Under the pieces are notes generated by a model. It worked only from the letters and a program-made list of their open reading frames with translations, was not told the origin of the DNA and searched no databases. From contig JACPDN010000006.1 of NCBI GenBank assembly GCA_016183985.1, positions 1,054,001 through 1,118,000 on the forward strand: a stretch of 64,000 nucleotides of DNA, in the 5' to 3' direction. This document shows positions 1 through 8,680 of the stretch, in pieces; position 1 is the stretch's first letter, and each line of letters opens with the position of its first letter. Source of the stretch: Pseudomonadota bacterium (GTDB lineage Bacteria > Pseudomonadota > Alphaproteobacteria > Dongiales > Dongiaceae). Made by a program: the position numbers and the translations under genes.

Positions 1-496
1 CACACGCCCAACTCGGCTTTGCCGTGCGGTCGTGGGAAATCTCCTATTGGCAATGGGATACCATGGGATGGCATGGGCGTCAATGGGAACGAGCTGTAAA
101 GCCATGGAAAATATTGGATTTTTCCATTTTTCCCCAATTCAGCAAGATCTCGATATGAATATTAACAAGGGCTTGGCAGATACCCCTGATAAGGAAAGTT
201 AACGAGTCATATCAGGCACTTCAGCCGAAAACCCTTTTTGTTTGCTTAATGTTCTCATTCGTTCTCTAATGTTGACGGCGACAGAGGGGTGATAAGTCCG
301 TGAAAGGATTCAGGCAAGCGCACTCGGCGGCGCCTGTCGGGTGGGTCGATCTGACGGGGACGGATATGGCCCGGATTTGCTCGTATTGCGGCTTTGATAT
401 TCCGTATGCGACCTTAAATACGTGCACATATAGGATCGATCTGAATGATCATGCCGGCGCGTTCGACAGACGAAACCGATTGAAGGATTTGGTGGC
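1..496. other. Left-edge intergenic region
   Basis: No convincing gene was found between the left edge and the first Sel1 gene. The region holds the TGGGN array listed separately, then an AT-richer stretch (about 100-300). A 73-codon GTG-started frame at 300-521 overlaps the next gene, has no good ribosome site and resembles nothing I know. A short minus-strand frame is open from an ATG at 74 to the edge but does not look like the start of MraZ. Confidence 0.5.
53..88. promoter_or_regulatory. MraZ-box-like TGGGN tandem array
   Basis: Four copies of ATGGGN occur with an exact 10-bp period (TGGG at 54, 64, 74 and 84), and a fifth TGGGA lies at 33. MraZ binds clusters of TGGGN repeats separated by 5 nt upstream of the dcw cell-division operon. 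No mraZ is seen to the right, so the target would be a minus-strand gene just off the left edge. rnpB near the dcw cluster is, from memory, a common alphaproteobacterial arrangement. The function is an inference. Confidence 0.45.
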
Positions 497-1462
497 ATGG
501 ATCGCTGGCAGCACAAGCTGAACAAGCTCAGTCAGGCCCGTACGAAGGACGCCAAGGTTGCCATATGGGGCAAGGCAGCACTCGTCGTCGGCGCCATCGC
601 CGCCATCTGGCTCCTGATGCAGGATCGCACGCATTCACTTCAGGAGACGCCCGCAGCCGAAACTGCGGAGACAACCGACATCGAAGCGGCCGCCACCATC
701 GATAACGCGGCGCTCGACGGCTTCGCACTCTTTTATGAGCAGAAGTTTGCTGACGCCTTGCCTTTGCTCCTGCCGCTCGCGGATGCGGGCTCTGGCCACG
801 CCCAATGCGCTGTCGGCAAAATACTGGCACAAGGACTGGGCGGCACGGAGCCGGACAAGATCGAAGGAACCAAGTGGCTGGACCTTTGCCTGCGCGCACC
901 GGATGACGCAGGTGACGATGAGGCCCGCGACCTCATGGACCAATTGATCAAGACCGCAGGCTGGGACATCGTCGGTGAGGGGAAACTCCGCGCATTTCAA
1001 TGGCAGCAAGCCAAAATCAATACAGAGCGCCACGAGCCGGGTAGCGCTTCGGAACTCGCCTTGCGTGAACTCGGTACCATGGATGGCAATGCTGCCTTTG
1101 CGCTCGGCTCAAAACTCAATGACGGCACCGATTCACCCGTCGACTATGAAAAGGCGCTACGCTGCTTCAAGCGTGCTGCCGAATTCAATATCGCCGAAGC
1201 GCATTTCAATATCGCCGTCGCCTATTATGCCGGCAAGGGCGTCAAAGCCGATCCGCGCGAGGCCTTGCATTGGTTCAAGAAGGCCGCCGAGGGCAACTTT
1301 GCCGAAGCCGCAACCATGGTCGGGATCATGGCGGCCCGCGGCGACGGCATGGATCCCGACATCGATATGGCGCTGGGCTACCTGAAACAGGGCGCCGATC
1401 TTGGCGATCCAGACGCTGGCCTCATCCGTGAAGCGGTTGCATCCGGGAATATTCCGCAATGA
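497..1462 (+). CDS. Membrane-anchored Sel1-repeat protein
   Basis: A 321-residue protein with a basic N-terminus, one membrane segment (about residues 29-43) and a C-terminal part built of Sel1/TPR-like repeats. The repeats show G-x-A/G-x-F/Y-x-L-G and YY-x-GKGV followed by A-x-x-W-F-x-x-AA patterns, clearest at about residues 195-300. Sel1 repeats form alpha-solenoids that mediate protein-protein contacts; no catalytic motif is visible. AAGGA lies before the ATG. It overlaps the following paralogue by 4 nt, so the two are probably cotranslated. Partner and process are unknown; an envelope role is suggested only by the anchor. Confidence 0.8.
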   Translation: MDRWQHKLNKLSQARTKDAKVAIWGKAALVVGAIAAIWLLMQDRTHSLQETPAAETAETTDIEAAATIDNAALDGFALFYEQKFADALPLLLPLADAGSGHAQCAVGKILAQGLGGTEPDKIEGTKWLDLCLRAPDDAGDDEARDLMDQLIKTAGWDIVGEGKLRAFQWQQAKINTERHEPGSASELALRELGTMDGNAAFALGSKLNDGTDSPVDYEKALRCFKRAAEFNIAEAHFNIAVAYYAGKGVKADPREALHWFKKAAEGNFAEAATMVGIMAARGDGMDPDIDMALGYLKQGADLGDPDAGLIREAVASGNIPQ

Positions 1463-2244
1463 ATATCGCCGAGACCCATGATCTCGATGCCGTATCACGC
1501 GGCATCGTCTATTGGCAGAAGGGCGCCTATGTGCAGGCTTATATCGCCCTGCTGCCATTGGCCGAGGCGGGTGACGGCGATGCGCAATGTCTGGTGGGTG
1601 CCATGCTGGCGGCTGAGCTCGGCGGCCTGCCGCGCAACCCCGTCAATGCGGTGAAATGGCTGGATGTCGGCATCCGCTGTCCAGACACCACGAACACCGA
1701 CGGCATGCGGCAGATCTATGCCGACCTCATGCGCAAGCTGGAGTGGCGCGTCATCGGCCTCGGACGCTTTCGCGCCTTCCGCTGGCAGCAGGCATTTCTC
1801 AACGCCACGAATGGCGATCCGGCCGAAGCGTCACCCATCGGCCTTGCGGGCCTCAACGACCTGCTGGCCCCAGCCGCATTCCAGCTCGGCGCCGATTTTA
1901 ATCAAGGCCACAATGGACCGATCGATTACGAGAAGGCGTTCTTGTGCTTCAAGCAAGCGGCGAAATTCGATCTGCCGGAAGCCGTCTACAATGTTGCCCT
2001 CTCCTATTACGCCGGCAAGGGTGTGCGCGGTGACGCCGTACGGGCGATCCGCTGGTTCGACCGCGCCAGCGATCTGGGCTTTGCCGCCGCCGCCGTGATG
2101 CGCGCGCTCATGAGCGTGCGCGGCCATGGCGTGCCGGCCGATCGCGGGGCGGCCGCGCGCCATTTCCAGCGCGCCATCGACCTCGGCCACGAGGACGCGA
2201 AGATCATGGCCGAAGCGCTGGCGCAAGGCAGCGACTTCGACTGA
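1459..2244 (+). CDS. Soluble Sel1-repeat protein, paralogue of the upstream gene
   Basis: A 261-residue protein that aligns along its length with the preceding gene: the same A-x-A-G-x-GDAQC-x-VG start of the repeat region, a shared F-R-A-F-x-WQQA segment and the same YY-x-GKGV-R Sel1 unit near residue 185. It lacks the N-terminal membrane segment, so the pair looks like a tandem duplication that yielded one anchored and one soluble form. Its ATG overlaps the upstream stop. No enzymatic motif is present and the function is unknown. Confidence 0.8.
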   Translation: MNIAETHDLDAVSRGIVYWQKGAYVQAYIALLPLAEAGDGDAQCLVGAMLAAELGGLPRNPVNAVKWLDVGIRCPDTTNTDGMRQIYADLMRKLEWRVIGLGRFRAFRWQQAFLNATNGDPAEASPIGLAGLNDLLAPAAFQLGADFNQGHNGPIDYEKAFLCFKQAAKFDLPEAVYNVALSYYAGKGVRGDAVRAIRWFDRASDLGFAAAAVMRALMSVRGHGVPADRGAAARHFQRAIDLGHEDAKIMAEALAQGSDFD

Positions 2245-2257
2245 TGAAAGGAATAGC

Positions 2258-2689
2258 GCCAGACGGCCTGTAAGCCGGGTTCTGTCCGAGGCCGCAGCCG
2301 CGCACGATATGGCGTTGCCGCCATCACTCACGCGCGTTCGGCCCCTGGATGGCCATTCATCTGGGACGCCCGTTACCGGACGCCTCGCGCGACCTACCCG
2401 AGGATCGGTGCGGAAAAGCACCTGCCCGGCTTGCGCCGGACGCGTCCTCCTATCTGGTCTTGCTCCCGGTGGGGTTTGCCGTGCCGCTTCCGTTGCCGGT
2501 CGCGCGGTGCGCTCTTACCGCACCGTTTCACCCTTGCCGCACCCGAAGGCGAGGCGGTCTCTTCTCTGTGGCACTGTCCCTAGGCTTGACGCCCGCCGGA
2601 CGTTATCCGGCACCGTTTTTCCGTGGAGCCCGGACTTTCCTCCCTCATCCCATCGCTGGGACAAGAGCGGCCATCCGGCCATCTGGCTG
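2258..2689 (-). ncRNA. rnpB: RNase P RNA (class A)
   Basis: The minus strand carries the universal RNase P RNA segments in order: GGAGGAAAGTCCGGGCTCC near the 5' end, AGGGACAGTGCCACAGA, GGTAAGAGCGCACC, and AGAACCCGGCTTACAGGC near the 3' end. The ends pair as helix P1 (GCCAGATGGCC with GGCCGTCTGGC, one G-U). It is the catalytic RNA that matures tRNA 5' ends. The ends were set from P1 and are good to a few nucleotides. It lies about 30 nt downstream of purC on the same strand. Confidence 0.96.
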
Positions 2690-2696
2690 GGCCGAG

Positions 2697-2725
2697 GAGG
2701 TAGGCCTTCAGCCCTCCAGAGTCAA
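2697..2725 (-). promoter_or_regulatory. Putative sigma-70 promoter of rnpB
   Basis: On the minus strand TTGACT (2725-2720) and TACCTC (2702-2697) are separated by exactly 17 nt, and the expected start falls about 7 nt downstream, at the inferred 5' end of RNase P RNA. The -35 hexamer contains the purC stop codon, so promoter and gene end share bases. A transcript processed from purC mRNA is an alternative. Confidence 0.6.
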
Positions 2726-3696
2726 GCTTTGCCGAAATAGGGTGCGAGGTTCCGGCGCACCCGCTCGAACACCTTTTCGCCGGCCTGCGGATTCTCGAAC
2801 TTGCGGCCCGTGATCATCTCATAGGCGCGGATATAGACCGCCGAGGTCTCCAGAATAAGGTCGGCCGGGATCTCCGGCACGTCGTCCTTATAGGGGTCGC
2901 AGCGCGCCGCCACCCAATTGCGCACGAAATCCTTGTCGAAGCTTTCCGGCTTCTCACCTTTGGCGAAGCGTTCGGGATAGCTTGCTGCCACCCAGTACCG
3001 GCTGCTGTCCGGCGTGTGGATCTCATCGGCAAGAATGATCTTGCCGCTGTTGTCGACACCGAACTCGTACTTGGTATCGACCAGGATGAGGCCGTTCTTC
3101 GCCGCCATCTCCTGGCCGCGTGCGAAGAGCGCCAGCGCGTAGTTGGAGAGCGTCGCCCATTGCTCGGCCGAGAGCAGCTTCTTCCCGACGATCTCGTCCG
3201 GCGTCAGCGGCTCGTCATGCGCACCGAGTTCGGCCTTCGAGGTCGGCGTGATGATGGGCTGAGGCAACTTCTCGTTATCCTTCATCCCATCGGGGAAAGT
3301 GAACCCATACATCCTCCGCACACCCTTCTTGTACTGGGTGAGGATCGATGTGCCCGTGGTGCCGGCAAGATAACCGCGCACGACAATTTCGACCGGCAGG
3401 ATCGTGACGCGCTGGCCGATCACCACATTGGGGTCCGGATAGTCGAGCACGTGATTGGGGCAGATATCCTTGGTCGCTTCGAACCAATAGCGCGCGGTCT
3501 GTGTCAGCACCTGGCCCTTGAAGGGAATGCTGGCAAGAATCCGGTCGAAGGCGGAGAGCCGGTCGCTGGCGATGATGATGCGGCGCCCGTCGGCAAGGTC
3601 GTAATTGTCACGTACCTTGCCGCGATAGTGATTGGGAAGTTCCGGAATGGTCGCATCGGCCAGGATCTGGGCCGGATCGAGTTTCGTTGGGGTCAT
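2722..3696 (-). CDS. purC: Phosphoribosylaminoimidazole-succinocarboxamide synthase
   Basis: SAICAR synthetase ligates aspartate to CAIR with ATP in purine synthesis (cytosol). Seen: GKVRDNYDL near the start, [28 protein letters not shown], and [14 protein letters not shown], the ATP and substrate motifs of the family. I start it at MTPTKLDP (324 aa); the frame stays open for 21 more codons upstream, but that extension is unlike the family. This is the longer PurC form. No other pur gene is adjacent. Its stop overlaps the rnpB -35 element. Confidence 0.95.
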   Translation of the reverse strand: MTPTKLDPAQILADATIPELPNHYRGKVRDNYDLADGRRIIIASDRLSAFDRILASIPFKGQVLTQTARYWFEATKDICPNHVLDYPDPNVVIGQRVTILPVEIVVRGYLAGTTGTSILTQYKKGVRRMYGFTFPDGMKDNEKLPQPIITPTSKAELGAHDEPLTPDEIVGKKLLSAEQWATLSNYALALFARGQEMAAKNGLILVDTKYEFGVDNSGKIILADEIHTPDSSRYWVAASYPERFAKGEKPESFDKDFVRNWVAARCDPYKDDVPEIPADLILETSAVYIRAYEMITGRKFENPQAGEKVFERVRRNLAPYFGKA

Positions 3697-3780
3697 CTTG
3701 TCCGCGGGGGAAATGGGTCTGGGATGCCCACTTGTGCAGGCCCCCGCGGCAAAATGCAATGACGCTATTTGCGACGCTTT

Positions 3781-4647
3781 CTACTTTGAAAACGACACGA
3801 TTACCGATCCGTTTTCGCCCGAAATGGTGCTTTTCTGGGTACCCAAAACGCCCTTCAACGGTCCGATTTCCGGCGGCAGCGCCGTCTCGGAGAGAAGCTG
3901 GATCTTCCGCTGCCCGGCACCGTCTTTCTGGCTGACGCTGGCGAAGGTCGCCTCGACCGGTGCCGCCAATCGGTAGCTCGTGGTCTTGCCGACGGAATCG
4001 GTCTGGGCCGTCACATGGATCGCCTGCGGATCGATCGGCTGCTCGCCCTGAGCGGTGGTCGTGTCCTGAAAGGCGCCGTAGCCGCCCTCGCCGCCGGGAT
4101 CGCTGGTGAAATAGCTGTCGTTGACGGCCAGCGTGCCGCTGCAGCTTTGCGCCGCCCAGACCTGATAGCGCGCCGGACCGAGGTCGGGGGTGAGGCCGGC
4201 CACATCCTTCTTGGCCTGTTCCTGCTTGCCCACCATCGCCTGGACTTCCGGTGTCTGCGACATCTTCATGACTTCGGCCTGGATGCAGGCTTCGTCCTCG
4301 CCGCATTTATCCATCATGGCCTGCATGTTGCCCATCATCTGGTCGGAAGGCGCGTAATTCTGCTGGAAGGCTGCGGCATTGGCTTGCGACTGGTCGAGTG
4401 CCGCCTGCTGCTCAGGCGTGGGGCCGCTCCAACTGACCTGCGTGGCGGGACCAGCCACCATCACACATTGCGCCTTGAGCACGCGCGCGATCGCCGTGCT
4501 CGACCACTGGCTTTTGGTCTGCTCCTTCACCGAAATCGTGAAGTTGAGCGTCTTGGTGGCACCCTCCGCCACCGGATCCGCCTGGGCAAGCCCGACTGCT
4601 AGCGGAAGGGTGAGTGCCGCCATCGTGGCGGCAAGGAAGTGACGCAT
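3781..4647 (-). CDS. Secreted protein of unknown function
   Basis: A 288-residue protein with a clear Sec signal peptide (residues 1-23, probable cleavage after LAQA). The ribosome site AGGGGA lies just before the ATG. The mature part has a Met/Gln-rich helical stretch (about 100-150) with two cysteines in CGEDEAC, a further C-S-G later and beta-rich flanks. I do not recognise the family. Exported, probably periplasmic. It stands between purC and the minus-strand racemase-fold/amidase pair with its own leader. Confidence 0.75.
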   Translation of the reverse strand: MRHFLAATMAALTLPLAVGLAQADPVAEGATKTLNFTISVKEQTKSQWSSTAIARVLKAQCVMVAGPATQVSWSGPTPEQQAALDQSQANAAAFQQNYAPSDQMMGNMQAMMDKCGEDEACIQAEVMKMSQTPEVQAMVGKQEQAKKDVAGLTPDLGPARYQVWAAQSCSGTLAVNDSYFTSDPGGEGGYGAFQDTTTAQGEQPIDPQAIHVTAQTDSVGKTTSYRLAAPVEATFASVSQKDGAGQRKIQLLSETALPPEIGPLKGVLGTQKSTISGENGSVIVSFSK

Positions 4648-4732
4648 GAATGTCCCCTGTCAGAAAACACAGATAGAAGCCAACACTGTGCCAAAGCAGG
4701 CGCCGCGGTTCAGTGATTGTCGTCACAGACCT

Positions 4733-5845
4733 TCATGTGAGCGCCCCGCGCGCATCGACAGCCCAGATTTCCGCCACCCGATCGCCGCGAATGGCGATCA
4801 GCCAGTCATAGAGATTGACCGTGGGATCGCAATGGCCGGGAATGAGGCGCAGGGTTTCGCCAAGCTGCGGCAGGTCGGACCCGCGAATGATGCCATGCTC
4901 ATCGGAGGGATTGTCGAAGGCGAGATCGGGCCGGCCGGCGATGGCCGGGAAGCCGCTGTCGATCGAATGCGCCTTCAATCCCGCATCGATGACGGCAAAA
5001 TCCGCGCGCCGGCTCATCACCGAGGTCAGCACGAACAAGCTGTGACGAAACCTGGGAGCTGACAGGTCAGCTGTGTTGTCGGCATAGTCGCGGTCCATGA
5101 AAACATAGGAGCCGGGCTGGATTTCATTGTAGACGCCGCTGCCAGCCTCATTGATGAAACTGCCGGTGCCGCCGCCGGTCACGACCGGCACCTCGATCCC
5201 TTCCCGCGTCAATGCAGCCGAGAGCTCCGCCGAACGGCTGATGGCGACATCGATCGCGGCCTTCCGCTCGGCGGGTGTACGCAGATGCTGCGCCCCGCCT
5301 TGATAAGCATGAATGCCGCCAAAACGTAAGGTGTTGCTGGCGGCGATTCGCTTTGCCAGCGCGACGCCATCGGCGGTCGAAGTGACGCCGCAGCGATTGC
5401 CGCCGACCTCGAGCTCGACATAGGCGTCGATGGGTGCGGCGCTCCCCGCCGCCGCCTCGAGAAGGCGGTCGAGGCCGAGATCGCTGTCGACGCAGAGGCC
5501 GATCCGCGCCTTAGGCGTGAGCGCCGCCAGCCGCGCGAGCTTGGCGGGATGCAGCACTTCATTGCTGACCAGCACATCGGTGACGCCGCCAGCGACCAGG
5601 GCCACCGCCTCGCTCACCTTCTGGCAGCACATTCCGACCGCACCCAAAGCCATCTGGCGCTTGGCGATTTCGGCGCATTTATGGGTCTTGGCATGGGCCC
5701 GCACGCGCACGCCCTGGGCCTTGGCGTAATCGGCCATGGTCTTCAAATTGGCCTCGAAGGCGTCGAGGTCGACGATGAGAGCCGCCGTCTCGATGGCCGA
5801 GATCGGATCACCAGGTGAGACACTGGGGCGCGACTGCGGCATCAT
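4733..5845 (-). CDS. DSD1-family PLP enzyme (D-threonine aldolase-like)
   Basis: A 370-residue fold-type III (alanine-racemase-like) PLP enzyme. The PLP lysine is expected in VRAHAKTHKC near residue 51; VVTGGGTGSF is the phosphate-binding region, and GHCDPTVNLYD near the C-terminus matches the metal-binding His/Cys pair of D-threonine aldolase and D-3-hydroxyaspartate dehydratases. It likely cleaves or dehydrates a D-hydroxy amino acid; the exact substrate cannot be read from sequence. Its ATG overlaps the stop of the upstream amidase by 4 nt, indicating a two-gene operon, possibly for reuse of wall-derived D-amino acids (inference). Confidence 0.85.
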   Translation of the reverse strand: MMPQSRPSVSPGDPISAIETAALIVDLDAFEANLKTMADYAKAQGVRVRAHAKTHKCAEIAKRQMALGAVGMCCQKVSEAVALVAGGVTDVLVSNEVLHPAKLARLAALTPKARIGLCVDSDLGLDRLLEAAAGSAAPIDAYVELEVGGNRCGVTSTADGVALAKRIAASNTLRFGGIHAYQGGAQHLRTPAERKAAIDVAISRSAELSAALTREGIEVPVVTGGGTGSFINEAGSGVYNEIQPGSYVFMDRDYADNTADLSAPRFRHSLFVLTSVMSRRADFAVIDAGLKAHSIDSGFPAIAGRPDLAFDNPSDEHGIIRGSDLPQLGETLRLIPGHCDPTVNLYDWLIAIRGDRVAEIWAVDARGALT

Positions 5846-6507
5846 TTGTCCCCGATCAACAGGCCATTTAGGAGCGCCATCATCTCGGCATCCGGCACAT
5901 CAACGATCTGGGCCTGGCGAAAATGGCGACAGAAGGCACGGGCGGCGGCGGCCTCGTCGCTGACGTCATAGCCATAGCGTTCGAGATGGGTGAAGAAGGC
6001 ACCTTCGCTCCAATCCGCCGCTTTCGCCAGCGGCCAGACGCCGATGCCGGCGTGCGCCAGGCCCTGCCAGTCGAAGAGCTCGCCCGGGTCTTCCTTGCGC
6101 CTGGGTGCCACGTCGCTGTGGCCGATGACGCGGGAGGCCGGGATGGCGTGACGCGCGATGATGCCCCGCGACAATTCCTTGACCGCCTGCATCTGCGCGG
6201 CCGGAAAGGGCCGATAGCCGAATTCATGGCCGGGATTGACGATCTCGATCCCGATCGAGCGCTGGTTGATATTGGTGGCGCCCTGCCAGGAAGAAACCCC
6301 GGCATGCCAGGCGCGGCGATCCTCCGGCACCAGATGGAAGACACGCCCGTCTTCTTCCACCACATAATGCGCGCTGACCTTGGCTTCCCGGTCGCGCAGC
6401 CGCGCCACCGCCTCGGCGCCGCTCTGCATACCCGTGTAATGCATCAAGAGGATATCGACGGGATGGCCGCCGCGATCGTCGTGATTGGGGCTGGGGGCGT
6501 CGATCAT
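5842..6507 (-). CDS. N-acetylmuramoyl-L-alanine amidase, AmpD/AmiD type
   Basis: An Amidase_2 domain protein of 221 residues that cleaves the MurNAc-L-Ala bond of muropeptides. Zinc ligands are expected in LLMHYTG (about residue 23), the central AWHAG, and IGHSDVAP-x-x-K-x-DPG (about 130-140), all present. There is no signal peptide, which favours cytoplasmic turnover-product recycling (AmpD-like) over wall digestion. It is followed, with a 4-nt overlap, by the D-threonine-aldolase-like gene. Confidence 0.88.
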   Translation of the reverse strand: MIDAPSPNHDDRGGHPVDILLMHYTGMQSGAEAVARLRDREAKVSAHYVVEEDGRVFHLVPEDRRAWHAGVSSWQGATNINQRSIGIEIVNPGHEFGYRPFPAAQMQAVKELSRGIIARHAIPASRVIGHSDVAPRRKEDPGELFDWQGLAHAGIGVWPLAKAADWSEGAFFTHLERYGYDVSDEAAAARAFCRHFRQAQIVDVPDAEMMALLNGLLIGDK

Positions 6508-6513
6508 GAGGCT

Positions 6514-7395
6514 TTAGATACCTGTCTTAGTCGAGGGCGCCACCACGGCCGGGCGGCGGATGACGACGATAGCGACACCGGCGAGCGTCGCCAAGCCACC
6601 CAGCAACATCTGCCAGGTGATCACTTCATCCAGCAGCAGGTGCCCGGAGAGCACGCCGACCATCGGCAGCAACAGGGTGAACGGCATCACCTGATTGACC
6701 GGATAGCGGCGCATCATGTTGTACCAGATGATGTAGCTGAAAATGGCGACGATCACCGATTGGAACAGCAGCGCCGCCCAGCCAACCCAGCTGGCATTCA
6801 GAACCTGCGGCCATTGATTGCCTTCGAGCAGGAAGGAAACGACCAGAAGCTGGGGCGCCGCCAGGATGGCGATGTAGCCGTTGAGTTGCAGCGCGTCGAA
6901 TTCATCGCCCAGCGCCTTCACCTGCACATTGGCGGTTGCCCAGACGAGCGCCGCGCCGACCACCGAAAGCAGCGGCCACAGATTGCCGATGAAGCGCGGC
7001 TCGCCGGCAATGAGAACGACACCGGCGAAGGCAACAATCATGCCGACGAGGCGCCGCCAGCCCAGCGTTTCCTTGAAGAAGATGGCGGCCAAAATCGCCG
7101 CGAAGGGCACCTGCAGCTGCACGGCGATGGAGCTGGTCGCAGCATCGAGATAGCGCATGCCGGTAAAGATGAGCGAGAAATGCATGACGCCCATGGTCAT
7201 CGACAAGGGTATGAGCTGCTTCAGCTTTCGTTTCGGCAGGCCGACCACAGGCAGCAGCAGGATGGCCACCAGACTGAAGCGCATGGCGACAAAGAACAGC
7301 GGCTGGAAATGCATGAGGCCGTATTTGGCGGCGACGAAATTGACGCCCCAGATGAACTGGCAGAGCAGCATGAGGGCGAGGTGTTGCGGTTTCAT
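6514..7395 (-). CDS. EamA/DMT-family transporter 1
   Basis: A 293-residue drug/metabolite transporter: ten hydrophobic segments arranged as two EamA repeats (about residues 5-135 and 150-285). The N-terminal FIWGVNFVAAKYGL is the usual EamA first helix. Substrate unknown; relatives export amino acids or metabolites. It lies 6 nt downstream of the amidase stop on the other side and is followed upstream by a second, similar transporter, so the two are tandem paralogues that might work as a pair or on related solutes. Confidence 0.85.
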   Translation of the reverse strand: MKPQHLALMLLCQFIWGVNFVAAKYGLMHFQPLFFVAMRFSLVAILLLPVVGLPKRKLKQLIPLSMTMGVMHFSLIFTGMRYLDAATSSIAVQLQVPFAAILAAIFFKETLGWRRLVGMIVAFAGVVLIAGEPRFIGNLWPLLSVVGAALVWATANVQVKALGDEFDALQLNGYIAILAAPQLLVVSFLLEGNQWPQVLNASWVGWAALLFQSVIVAIFSYIIWYNMMRRYPVNQVMPFTLLLPMVGVLSGHLLLDEVITWQMLLGGLATLAGVAIVVIRRPAVVAPSTKTGI

Positions 7396-7468
7396 GAGTG
7401 TCGCGCCATTACGCTTTGGTCATCGCCGGGCCAAGCCGGCCATGACGGAATGAGAGTGAGCGCGCCCC

Positions 7469-8353
7469 TCATGCCCCCGGCCCCACCGGCTGTTCGACCG
7501 CTTGCGGGCGCCGCAGAATGATGATGGCAAGACCCGACATGGTGAGAAGTGCACCGAGAACGAGGCGCCAATCCCAGCTTTCGCCCAAGAGCAGCACCGC
7601 CGTGGTGGCGCCGAAGATGGGTTCCAGCAGGGTGAAGGGCATCACATAGCTCACCGGATAGCGGCTCATCATCGCATACCAGATCCCATAGCAGAGGGCG
7701 GTGACGATCAAGACCTGATAGGCCATGGCGGCCCACCCGGCAAGGCTCGCTTGGGTGATGGCCTCGATTTGGCCGCTCTCGGTTGCAAAAGACAGGGCCA
7801 GCATCATGGGGCCGGCGACGAGGCCAACCCAGGCATTGATGCGCCAGCCATCCATATTCTGCGCCAGCCGCTTGATGAGGAGATTGGAGCCGACCCAGGA
7901 AATGGCGGCAAGGATCATCAGGCCGGTGCCGATCCAGCCGCCGGTAGAGGATGGCCGCCCGACCAGCACGACGATGCCGATGAAGGCCAGCGCCATGCCG
8001 CTCCAGCGGCGCCAGCCGATCTTATCGCCAAACAACCAGGCGGCGGCGAGGGCCGAGAGCGGCACCTGGATCTGGATGATGATGGAGCTGGTGGCGGCGT
8101 CGACCCGGTTGATGCCATGGAAGATGGCGCCGAAATGGATGACACCGAGTGTCAGGCCCAGCGGCAGCAGCGCCTTCAAATCGCTTTTCTTCGGCAGGCC
8201 GATGAACGGGCAGATGAGCGCCGCCACGGCCACCATGCGCAGACCGGCAAAGAACAGCGGCGGCCAATCTGCAAGGCCCCATTTGACGACGGCGAAATTG
8301 GCACCCCAGAGGATCTGGGAGAAGGCCAGCAGGGCGACGTGGCGGGCGAGCAT
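7469..8353 (-). CDS. EamA/DMT-family transporter 2
   Basis: A 294-residue paralogue of the next gene, with the same start pattern (ALLAFSQILWGANFAVVKWGL), two EamA repeats and ten predicted membrane segments. Shared motifs such as MGVMHF/LGVIHF and AATSSI in both proteins show recent common ancestry by tandem duplication. Inner membrane; substrate unknown. The gene precedes EamA 1 with a gap of about 70 nt, consistent with one transcript. Confidence 0.85.
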   Translation of the reverse strand: MLARHVALLAFSQILWGANFAVVKWGLADWPPLFFAGLRMVAVAALICPFIGLPKKSDLKALLPLGLTLGVIHFGAIFHGINRVDAATSSIIIQIQVPLSALAAAWLFGDKIGWRRWSGMALAFIGIVVLVGRPSSTGGWIGTGLMILAAISWVGSNLLIKRLAQNMDGWRINAWVGLVAGPMMLALSFATESGQIEAITQASLAGWAAMAYQVLIVTALCYGIWYAMMSRYPVSYVMPFTLLEPIFGATTAVLLLGESWDWRLVLGALLTMSGLAIIILRRPQAVEQPVGPGA

Positions 8354-8481
8354 GATGGAACTCTGGGGAAGAGAGCGGCGGGGCTTCTGTTTAGCCGAAG
8401 GTCACGGGCTTTAGTACCCGCACGCGGCGCATAGCGGGCATCGGGTAGGTGGCGTGAAATGGGAAAGAGCCGTCGCTTCCG

Positions 8482-8589
8482 CCCCCCACCCTACCCTCCC
8501 CCTGAAGGGAGAGGGTTTTCCAGCCGCGCTCGCACCAATACCTCGCTTCAAGCCCCTCTCCCTTCAGGGGGAGGGGTTGGGGCGGGGGG
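8482..8589. repeat. GC-rich intergenic palindromic repeat, copy 1
   Basis: Arms CCCTCCCCCTGAAGGGAG and CTCCCTTCAGGGGGAGGG flank a core containing TACCTCGCT. The arms pair with each other and each contains the small palindrome CCCTGAAGGG. The same arms and core occur at 30621-30726. It lies between convergent-side ends of an EamA gene and amtB and has no coding potential; it is a dispersed intergenic element of unknown origin. Confidence 0.8.
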
Positions 8590-8608
8590 CATGCCACCCT
8601 CGGTCTCC

Positions 8609-8649
8609 CAAAAAAGAAACCGCCGCCGGGGTGTCCCTCCCCGGCGGCG
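8609..8649 (-). terminator. Rho-independent terminator of amtB
   Basis: A perfect 11-bp stem (CGCCGCCGGGG with CCCCGGCGGCG, 7-nt loop) is followed on the minus strand by TTTCTTTTTT. It sits about 30 nt after the amtB stop. Confidence 0.9.
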
Positions 8650-8680
8650 TAGGCTTTCGCTCTGGGATAACGAACGAGGT

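Noticed and set aside
300-521. 73-residue GTG-started frame before the first Sel1 gene
   Set aside because: No ribosome site, no family resemblance, overlaps a better-supported gene.
5923-7521. Long plus-strand frame across the amidase and EamA genes
   Set aside because: Shadow of real minus-strand genes; low-complexity His/Asp/Gln composition.
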